A stretch of 64,000 bases of DNA from Eutrigla gurnardus (taxonomy: Eukaryota; Chordata; Actinopteri; Perciformes; Triglidae): NCBI GenBank assembly GCA_963514095.1, contig OY741268.1:31791940-31855939 (forward strand), written 5' to 3'. Below, piece after piece: positions 56,486 through 64,000 of this stretch; the first letter of the stretch is position 1; each line of letters begins with the position of its first letter. The notes below the pieces were generated by a model that ran no database searches, was not told where the DNA came from, and worked only from the letters and a program-made list of their open reading frames with translations. The translations under genes and the position numbers were made by a program.

Positions 56486-59001
56486 GGTCATTCCGTGTCA
56501 TTTCATCAAATTTCTGAAAATCTTCCCACCTGACCATCTCACAATGTCCTGAAAAAATTTGAGTACAAAGATACACTTGTTAATAGGAAAAATCCAAAAT
56601 ATTAAGTCTCTACTGTCAATAGTTTTCTCATGAAACATCATTGAATGAAGGGTAGTTTAGACGGTTTTTGGCATCATGCTCTGAAAAGCCATTTTTAAAC
56701 AGCAATATCTGGAAAACTATCTCACCTGTGGCCTTCAAAATTTCTACAGTGTATCTGTTACTAATAGCCTCCAGACATCGAATATCAGGGGTGTAGCTCA
56801 ATGATAACCTAGTATGGTAGGTACTTAAAATGTGGCTTGTTGAAATAAAGTAGTACATTTGAAGAGTGACTGAGCTCCCATTTTTGCAGATAAAAGACTT
56901 CTATCACTTCTGCCTCTATCTCTGGTGTTAGCTTAAACATTCTACAAAATATGGTTTCTCTCAGATGATTAGTTTCACAGATATTAAGGCTCAAAAATGG
57001 AAGTTAACACATCTTTGCCCAACTTCAGAGTCATATTCCAAAAAACTGACAACACGTATCAGGTCCAAACTTACTTTTTTTTGAAATATCATATTCTTGT
57101 TAAAATCATATTAAAAAATCAGGAGGGTGTTTTGCCTCAATTTGTCGCAGTGATTTTTTAAAATCCTGATATTGGTGGGGGTTTTGTGGCCGTTTTTGGT
57201 ACTGCATGTCTTAATATCCTACAAGTAAACATCACAGCAGGGCATTTCAATTGTGTTTTTTACCATTTACCAAAGACTTATATGTGACTAAATACTACTG
57301 ATAAATTTAGCCTTATGAAAACATTAAATTGTAGCACAGTTGTAGTTATAGAGGCAATAAGTCCTTGGATGTGAGTTGAACATGCTGAAAGCAGCTTTTA
57401 ATGTCTTAAACCATGAACAAATGAATTGAAGACTGTACATTTTGTCATACTTTAAGTATATAAATTACACAACCAAATCAAATAATAATCTTAATTTGAG
57501 CATAAAGATTTTACATTACAGTAGAAAAGTCTCCAAAGTTTGATATTGAATAACAGTTTGTCTCTGTGCTCACTATGAGACAATATGTGAGTTGTGTGTA
57601 TGATCAGAAATGGTGGATAGGAAGTATCAGAGATGTTTCAGATGAAGATGTACTGGTTCAGTTCATGCACCCACATGGCCCTGCCAAGAGTTTCTACTGG
57701 CCAAGAAGAGAAGACATGTGCAATGTCCCACTGCAGCATAGAATTGCAAGGATTGACGTTCCCTCTACAGAAACTGGGTGCATGTATGCCATCAAAAAAG
57801 ATGAGCACAATAGAGCAGAGATGTACATTAGACTATTTGTAAAGTCACTGCCAAATTAATGAATGTGACTAAGGAATTGGATCTAAAAGATGAAAAATGT
57901 GTGATCCCTCATAGTGAGCATAGAGACAAACTGTTATTCAATATCAAACTTTGGAGACTTTTGTACTGTAATGTAAAATATTTATGCTCAAATTAAGATT
58001 ATTATTTGATTTGGTTGTGTAATGTATGTACTTAAAGTATGACAAAATGTACAGTCTTCAATATTTTGCTATGTTTGTTCATGGTTTAAGACCTTAAAAG
58101 CTGCTTTCACCATGTTTAACTCACATTCAAGGACGTATTGCCTCTGTAACTACAACTGTGATCCATTTTAATGTTTTCGTGAGGCTAAATTTATCAGTAG
58201 CATTTAGTCACATGTAAGTCTTTGGTAAATGATAAAAAGCACAATTGAATTGCCCTCCTGTGATGTTTACAAGTAGGCTGTTAGGACATGCAGTACCAAA
58301 ACCAGCCACAAAACCCCCACCAATATCAGGATTTTAAAAAATCACTGCGACAAATTGAGGCAAAACACCCTCCCGATTTTTTAATATGATTTTAACAAGA
58401 ATATGATCTTTAAAAAAAAGTAAGTTTGGACCTGATACGTGTTGTCAGTTTTTTGTAATATGACTCTGAAGTTGGGCAAAGATGTGTTTACTTCCATTTT
58501 TGAGCCTTAATATCTGTGAAACTAATCATCTGAGAGAAACCATATTTTGTAGAATGTTTAAGCTAACACCAGAGATAGAGGCAGAAGTGATAGAAGTCTT
58601 TTATCTGCAAAAATGGGAGCTCAGCCATCCTTCAAATGTACTACTTTATTTCAACAAGCCCCTTTTTAAGTACCTACCATACTAGGTTATCATTGAGCTA
58701 CATCCCTGATATTCCATGTCTGGAGGCGTTTAGTAACAGATATACACTGTAGAAATTTTAAAGGCCACAGGTGAGATAGTTTTCTAGATATTGCCGTTTA
58801 AAAATGGCTTTTCAGAGCATGATGCCAAAAACCGTCTAAACTACCCTTCATTCAATGATGTTTCATGAGAAAACTATTGACAGTAGAGACCTAATATTTT
58901 GGATTTGTCCTATTAACAAGTGTGTCTTTGTACTTGAATTTTTTCAGGACATTCTGAGATGGTCAGGTGGGAGGCATTTGATGAAATGACACGGAATGAC
59001 C
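56486..59001. mobile_element. Foldback transposon with 1.1-kb inverted arms
   Basis: Left arm 56486-57579 and right arm 57908-59001 are inverted copies of each other, each 1,094 bp, around a 328-bp centre. Outer ends are 'ggtcattccgtgtcatttca' and its complement. The direct repeat ccaatg at 56480-56485 and 59002-59007 is the target duplication, and removing the element plus one repeat restores the surrounding LINE frame. Arms differ at scattered bases and small indels (for example a few extra bases near 56,515 on the left). The centre has a 94-codon frame (separate entry). The superfamily is not recognisable from the ends. Confidence 0.9.
57575..57859 (+). CDS. Small ORF at the centre of the foldback element
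   Basis: ATG at 57575, 94 codons, stop 57857-57859. The start codon lies in the last bases of the left arm; the rest is in the unique centre. Motifs: YVSCVYDQKWWIGSI, DVLVQFMHPHGPAKSFYWP and REDMCNVPL, a small beta-rich, Tudor/SH3-like pattern. From memory it resembles the C-terminal module of transposon-encoded proteins of fish and cnidarians. It may be the last exon of the autonomous parent's transposase. No catalytic domain is present. Whether it is expressed is unknown. Confidence 0.55.
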   Translation: MRQYVSCVYDQKWWIGSIRDVSDEDVLVQFMHPHGPAKSFYWPRREDMCNVPLQHRIARIDVPSTETGCMYAIKKDEHNRAEMYIRLFVKSLPN

Positions 59002-59451
59002 CCAATGGAAACAAAATAGTTCCTATCTTGTAGATATGACTTGAACCAGTTTAAGACTGTGCCTGAGAGCCCCACCCAGTTTTCCAACCTGTCCAAAAGT
59101 ATTGAGTGGTCGACAGTGTCAAATGCAGCACTGAGGTCTAATAGCATTAATATTGAAGTTTTGCCAGAGTCTGTGTTAAGACGGATGTCATTTACAAACT
59201 TAATAAGGGCCGTCTCGGTGCGATGAAAAGGTCGAAATCCTGACTGGAAGTTGTTGTGGCAGCCAGTTGAAGCCAGGAAGTGATTTAGTTGTTGGAGGAC
59301 AACTTTCTCAATTATTTTCACTTATGAAGGGTAGATTTGAAATTGGTCTGTAGTTGTTGATAATAGAGGCATCTAGGCTCCGCTTTTTTAGAAGAGGTTT
59401 AATGACTGCAGTTTTGAAGGCCTTTGGGAAATTGCCTGATTGAATAGAGTT

Positions 59452-60424
59452 TAGTGTTGTCACGATACCAACATTTTGGTAACGGTACCGGTACCAACAT
59501 GTGTTTCGGTACTTTTCTGTACTTTTCGATACTTTTTCAAATAAAAAATGAACGTAAAAAATGTCATTACTGACTTTATTTTAATAGAAAATCTTAGAAC
59601 AATAACATATTAATCAGCAAATAAAATAAAATACCACAAAGACAAGCTTTTTTAATGCACACAATTTTAAAAATGTGAAAATATAAATACAATAATATAA
59701 AATATAATAATATAAATAAACCAGCTCTATTTGTTTTCTTCCAGAGCTACTTTTGTTAAGAGTGAAGGGCAGTGGCGCTTGCTTTTAGCACTGAATGTGG
59801 CTTTTCTTCCTGAGTAAATGACTCGTTCCCTGAGCTCAGTGTGCAGGTCTTGGTGCTTGTCCTTTAAGTGTTTGGCTAAGTCGGAGGTGTTTCCGCCGTT
59901 AGCCATGCATGTTTACGTTAACTGCCTCGCCTTGCGCATTTGTTTTTAGCTAAAGTACGGCTATATCGCACTTCCCGAAGTTGCGGCGTGGTGACGGTTG
60001 CAGCAGCCATTCTCCTCTCCGTGCTTCGCTCGCTCGCGCTCTCTCGCGCTCTCTCGCGCTCTCTCGCGCTCTCTCGCGCTCTCTCGCTCTCTCTCGCTCT
60101 CGCTCTCTCCAAGCTTTCCTCCCGCTAAGTTTGTTGCTCCAGCCCACGCTGCTCGCTAACTTGCTAGCTGTTTCCTCCGACTTGCTTGCTTTTTCTTTTT
60201 ATCTCCCAAAGCTGTGGCTCGCTCCTCGTCCTCTCAGCTGTAGTTACAACGCGGTGACGTCACACGGCGAGTTCGCCGCGCTGTTGCGGGCGCTGTTGCG
60301 GGCGCTGTTGCGGGCGCTGCCGGCGGCGCTGCAAGTACCGGTCCCGTCCAAATGCAATATAGTACCGTTTTAAATGCCTCAGTACACCGTTACCAAATTA
60401 GTACCGGTATACCGTGCAACCCTA
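59452..60424. mobile_element. hAT-type non-autonomous element inside the LINE
   Basis: Termini 'tagtgttgtcacgata' at 59452 and, from 60424 on the other strand, 'tagggttgcacggtat'. The 8-bp direct repeat atagagtt at 59444-59451 and 60425-60432 is a hAT target duplication. Interior: 'ggtaccggtac' motifs near both ends, a cgctctct microsatellite at about 60,025-60,107 and three copies of 'gcgggcgctgtt' near 60,285. The SRARE-type frames on either strand are microsatellite translations. Confidence 0.88.
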
Positions 60425-60859
60425 ATAGAGTTATTAACTATTTGCAATATGTGTATAGATAGGTAGTCAAAAACATTCTTAAAAAAGTTGGTAGGTAAAG
60501 CATCAAGGCAGCAGGTGGATGATTTTAGATTTGTCACCGTTTCCACTAGAGTTTTAGAGTCTATGGCATTAAAGCTTGCCATCATTGCTGTGTTACTTTT
60601 GCCTGAACAGGGTGGTGATCCGACTTTTTTGTTTGAGATATTGATGGCACGTCTGATGCCTTCAATTTTATTAGTATAAAAGAATGCAAACTCATTGCAT
60701 TTCTGCATGGAATGGAGTTTAGCTGGTATCTGTGTTGGGGGGTTGGTCAGTCTGTCAACAGTTGCAAATAGGGTTTTCGCCTTATTAGTGTTGTTGTTTA
60801 AGGCTCTCTTTATAGATGTCATGGTAAATATGAAGTTTCGTACTCCACCAGATTCATTC

Positions 60860-61020
60860 AAAGACAGTCAGAGGACACATAGGGACAGTCAGAGGACCTA
60901 TAGGGACAGTCAGAGGACAGATAAAGACAGTCAGAGGACACATAGGGACAGTCAGAGGACCTATAGGGGCAGTCAGAGGACATAGGGACAGTCGGAGGAC
61001 GTATAGAGACAGTCGGAGCA
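60860..61020. repeat. Satellite continuation (right of LINE)
   Basis: Seven or eight units of 'aggacacatagggacagtcag', the same family as 53,590-55,540. Confidence 0.93.
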
Positions 61021-61712
61021 CACATCCACACCGATCCAGCCTTTTGCACTTCCGATCCGATACCGATATTGTAGCTTTTAGTATCGGCCGATGCCGATAC
61101 CGGCCGATGCCGATACCGGCCGATGCCGATACCGGCCGATCCAAGCATGTATTAAAGATTAAAGATTCAAGATATTTACTTATTTTGTTGTCAGACTCAT
61201 GTTGAAAAGGGTTTTACTCTTAAGAACAACTAGCCAACTTAATTAGGTTAGTTTGAATAATCCACAATGGTTGGTAATGAAAAGCTGACTTGTTTATTCT
61301 TAACAGGGTTAAATAAACACAAAATAGACAATAGTCAATTAACCACACAAACTGAATTGGCATCAGTGCTCTGCTCAAGAGTGTAAACCAAGGCTTAAAA
61401 AAGCCATCACTGTAAATAATCCCACACAGCTGACATTTTTATCGACAACTTTAAATTCTTAGTGGGACATGCACAGACAAGTCCGTCTTGTTGTTGTTTA
61501 GTGGATGCTCGACAGGTCGCGAGGTGTGCGCTAGGTGTGCTGGAAAACAATGTGTTTTCGAAAACCTGAAAAAAACTGGAATCGATTACCTACATCGGTG
61601 CGCTGGAAAACACGGACCGGAGTTTTGAAATCGGATTTTTGGATCGGATCGGGATTTTCCCGTCCAGGCCGATCCGATATCGATATGCATTTTTTGCTAA
61701 TATCGGCGGCCA
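61021..61712. mobile_element. Truncated copy of the 5619-6728 hAT family
   Basis: Starts 'cgatccagccttttgcactt' and ends 'gctaatatcggcggcc', matching internal parts of the element at 5619-6728 but without the terminal 'tagggatgtccc' ends. It carries a local triplication of 'gccgataccggccgat' at about 61,090-61,140. Satellite units abut both sides, so both ends were lost after insertion. Confidence 0.8.
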
Positions 61713-61714
61713 GA

Positions 61715-61990
61715 GGTCAGAGGACATATAGGGACAGTCAGAGGACATATAGAGACAGTCAGAGGACATATAGGCACAGTCAGGGCACATATGGACAGTC
61801 AGAGGACACATATGGACAGTCAGAGGACATATAGGCACAGTCAGGGCACATATGGACAGTCAGCGGACATATAGATACTGTTAGAGGACATACAGAGACA
61901 GTCAGAGGACACATAGGAACAGTCAGAGGACATATAGGGACAGTCAGAGGAAACATCGGGACAGTCAGAGGACATATAGAGACAGAGGAC
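61715..61990. repeat. Satellite continuation (right end)
   Basis: About twelve units of the ggacatatagggacagtcaga family, ending at about 61,990. Unique sequence follows to about 62,265. Confidence 0.93.
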
Positions 61991-62264
61991 TGTAAATGGG
62001 TGTGGATGTGGAGGTGATGTAAAGCCCTTTGAATGGTTGCAAAGACTAGAAATATAATTGCAGGTCAATTTACCGTACAGAGACATTAAGAGGACACAAA
62101 GAAACTTTGGCTCTCATTCATGAAATGTTAGTCAGTCTTTGAGGAGATTTGCACATAAATTCCCTCTGAACTGAAAACCTCCGGATTCATGAACGCATCA
62201 TAAACCTCTGATTTGATCGTAACATGTGTGTATGTTCATGAACGCCAATCAATCGTAAACTGAC

Positions 62265-62510
62265 AGGGACAGGTCAGTCCTTCTGTTGGTGGTGGTGAGA
62301 CAGGTCAGTCCTTCTGTTGGTGGTGATGAGACAGGGACAGGTCAGTTCTTCTGTTAGTAGTGGTGAGACAGGTGAGTTATTCTGTTAGTGGTGGTGAGAC
62401 AGGTCAGTTCTTCTGTTAGTAGTGGTGAGACAGGTGAGTTATTCTGTTAGTGGTGGTGAGACAGGTCAGTTATTCTGTTAGTGGTGGTGAGACAGGTCAG
62501 TTCTTCTCTT
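62265..62510. repeat. Minisatellite 'gacaggtcagttcttctgtt'
   Basis: Seven or eight copies of a ~32-bp unit (gtcagttattctgttagtgg plus tggtgagacag). It ends about 45 bp before the acceptor at 62,554. Confidence 0.93.
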
Positions 62511-62584
62511 CTGAACAAACAGGTTTTCAGGAGTTTCTTTTTGTTTTTGGACAGGTTGGATGTAACAAAGACTGAGAGGACGAC

Positions 62585-62846
62585 ATGATGTCCCCAAGGT
62601 GGACCCGTCTCCATGTCCCACTGGTCCTGGTCCAGGTCCTGATCTTCTCCTGCTCCGGTTTGGCTGCCCGCTCTGACAGAAACATGCCGTCGGAGGAGTA
62701 TGTGGGCGCCACGGTGAACGCCACCGTTCTGGACGGACGAGGAAACTCCGTCCACGTGATGAGCAGCGATGACGGGACGTACGGACAGAACTCCCCGAAG
62801 GTGGACACCAGGGGGGTCGTCATCGCCCCGGCAACGCATCACGGAG
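62585..62846 (+). CDS. First coding exon, secreted/membrane protein (PA-TM-RING-like?)
   Basis: Strong acceptor 'ctttttgtttttggacag' at 62,554, then ATG at 62585 (a second ATG follows at once), and an open frame of 87 codons plus one base to a possible donor GAG|GTACCG at 62847. Residues 1-27 look like a signal peptide (LHVPLVLVQVLIFSCSG, then LAA). Next comes NATVLDGRGNSVHVM and DDGTYGQNSPKVDTRGVVIA. The 'YGQ.SP....G....P' pattern resembles the start of the protease-associated domain in Goliath/GRAIL E3 ligases (RNF128/RNF149/RNF150), from memory. Transmembrane and RING exons would lie beyond the window, so identity is tentative. Upstream exon candidate: 53,000-53,299. Confidence 0.5.
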
Positions 62847-62854
62847 GTACCGAC

Positions 62855-64000
62855 ACGAGGTCACTCCGCAGGTCACATCTCAGGTCACTTCTCAGGGCAC
62901 AGGTCACATCTCAGGTCACACCTCAGGTCACATCTCAGGTCACACCTCAGGTTACAAGTCACATCTCAGGTCACTCCTCAAGTCACATCTCAGGTCACAT
63001 CTAAGGTCACTCCTCAGGTCACAGGTCACATCTCAGGTCACTCCTCAAGTCACATCTAAGGTCAGTCCTCAGGGCACAGGTCACATCTCAGATCACTCCT
63101 CAAGTCACATCTCAGGTCACATCTAAGGTCAGTCCTCAGGGCACAGGTCACATCTCAAGTCACATCTAAGGTCACTCCTAAGGGCACAGGTCACATATCA
63201 GGGCACAGGTCACATCTCAGGTCACTCCTCAGGTCACAGCTCACATCTCAGGTCACACCTCAGGGCACAGGTCACATCTCAGGTCACAGGTCACATCTCA
63301 TGTCACAGGTCACATGTCAGGTCACCCCTCAGGTCATTCCTCAGTGCACAGGTCACTCCTCAGGGCACAGGTCACATCTCAGGTCACATCTCAGGTCACA
63401 CCTCAGGTCACAGGTCGCATCTGCGTGGCTTGGGCTGCACAATATTTCTGCCTTTTTCTCACCACTGTTACTGTAACGCCCTGGGTGATGTTGGGACTTT
63501 GAAATTGTATTCACTCTGAAAATCATGAGCGTATTCTAGTCCTGCTCAATGTGTTAAGTGTCCTGAGATGATGTCTGTTGTGATATGACACTATCAATAA
63601 AATGGAATTGAATTGAATGTCAGGTCACTCCTCAGGTCACTCCTCATGTGTCAGGTCACTCCTCAGGTCACTCCTCAGGTCACTCCTCATGTGTCAGGTC
63701 ACTCCTCATGTGTCAGGTCACTCGTCAGGTCACTCCTCAGGTCACTCCTCATGTGTCAGGTCACTCCTCATGTGTCAGGTCACTCCCCAGGTCACTCCTC
63801 ATGTGTCAGGACACTCCTCAGGTCAATCTTCATGTGTCAGGTCACTCCTCAGGTCACTCCTCAAGTGTCAGGTCACCCCTCAGGTCAATCCTCATGTGTC
63901 AGGTCACTCCTCATGTGTCAGGTCGCTCCTCAAGTCACTCCTCATGTGTCAGGTCACTCCTCAGGTCACATCTCTGGTCACTCCTCATGTGTCAGGTCAC
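62855..64000. repeat. Minisatellite 'caggtcacatctcaggtcactcct'
   Basis: Repeats of caggtcac with atctcag, actcct and catgtgt spacers run from just after the exon donor to the window end, broken by a retroelement tail at 63,440-63,618. Left and right parts differ: 'acatctcaggtcac' dominates on the left and 'tcatgtgtcaggtcactcc' on the right. Confidence 0.95.
63440..63618 (+). mobile_element. Retroelement 3' tail fragment
   Basis: Contains 'ctgctcaatgtgttaagtgt', 'cctgagatgatgtctgttgtg' and 'caataaaatggaattgaatt', the same family as 37,526-37,735 but in plus orientation. Inserted in the minisatellite. Confidence 0.78.

Larger units (their letters stand above)
55541..60858 (-). pseudogene. L2-like LINE, split by two later insertions
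   Basis: Minus-strand non-LTR retrotransposon. From 60,861 down: N-terminal part (STCCLDALPTNFFKNV), then after the hAT insert IINNYRPISNLPF, IIEKVVLQQLNHF, LLDLSAAFDTVDHSIL (RT catalytic Asp) and RNYFVSIG. After the foldback insert come GVPQGSILGPTLF, HHCYADDTHIYVAL (YADD), LQLNEDKTEIIVF, SRLDYCNGLLVGLPKK and the C-terminus, with tail 'ctttatttgtatagcacatt' on the plus strand. Both inserts can be removed at their target duplications and the RT frame then runs on. A one-base insertion before KIIEKV shifts the frame, so the element is dead. It is 5'-truncated, about 1.8 kb without inserts, and sits inside the satellite. Confidence 0.9.

Noticed and set aside
59918..60373. Arg/Ser/Ala/Glu-rich frames on both strands
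   Set aside because: Translations of the cgctctct microsatellite in the hAT element.

Overview
This is teleost fish genomic DNA, probably from a percomorph-type species. The genes are vertebrate, with short phase-consistent exons. The repeats are fish-type: hAT elements with 8-bp target duplications, tRNA-derived SINEs, L2-like and RTE/Rex-like LINEs, and a Ty3-type solo LTR. There is no bacterial content, no CRISPR array and no operon. Most long open frames in the window are translated minisatellites.

Layout. (1) 1-15,279, + strand: 3' part of slc44a1 (choline transporter-like protein 1), from the exon at 2,617 to a tiny last exon at 15,256-15,279. Upstream exons lie outside the window. Its introns hold several minisatellites, two nested hAT-type insertions and a TTAA-flanked MITE. 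(2) 15,280-21,700: no recognised gene; a minisatellite and two nearly identical 705-bp elements with short terminal inverted repeats. (3) About 21,730-39,404, + strand: a complete tbc1d2 (Armus) gene, rebuilt as 15 coding exons (1,358 aa) plus a likely non-coding first exon. Exon 2 carries a large proline-rich decapeptide expansion. One intron holds a 5.5-kb minisatellite invaded by a MITE, LINE tails and a solo LTR. (4) 39,405-43,240: a 2.5-kb satellite and a SINE. (5) 43,245-45,200, - strand: complete two-exon f2rl3 (protease-activated receptor 4-like). (6) 45,900-52,600: minisatellite, two LINE fragments in opposite orientation, and a 2.95-kb integrase-type DNA transposon. (7) 53,000-64,000, + strand: probable GC-rich non-coding first exon and first coding exon of a PA-TM-RING-like gene, separated by a 9.3-kb intron. 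That intron is filled by a 21-bp satellite, which is interrupted by a LINE, itself split by a 2.5-kb foldback element and a hAT element.

The three recognised genes are not a pathway: one is a choline transporter, one a Rab7-type GAP and one a thrombin-family receptor. The strongest unusual items are the two possible C-termini of slc44a1, the f2rl3 exon 1 with a predicted tethered ligand, the coding minisatellites in tbc1d2 and f2rl3, the foldback element with equal 1,094-bp arms, and the satellite that seems to have grown from a dispersed transposon tail. No genuinely new multi-gene system was found. Gene identities rest on recalled family similarity; coordinates and splice phases come from reading the sequence.
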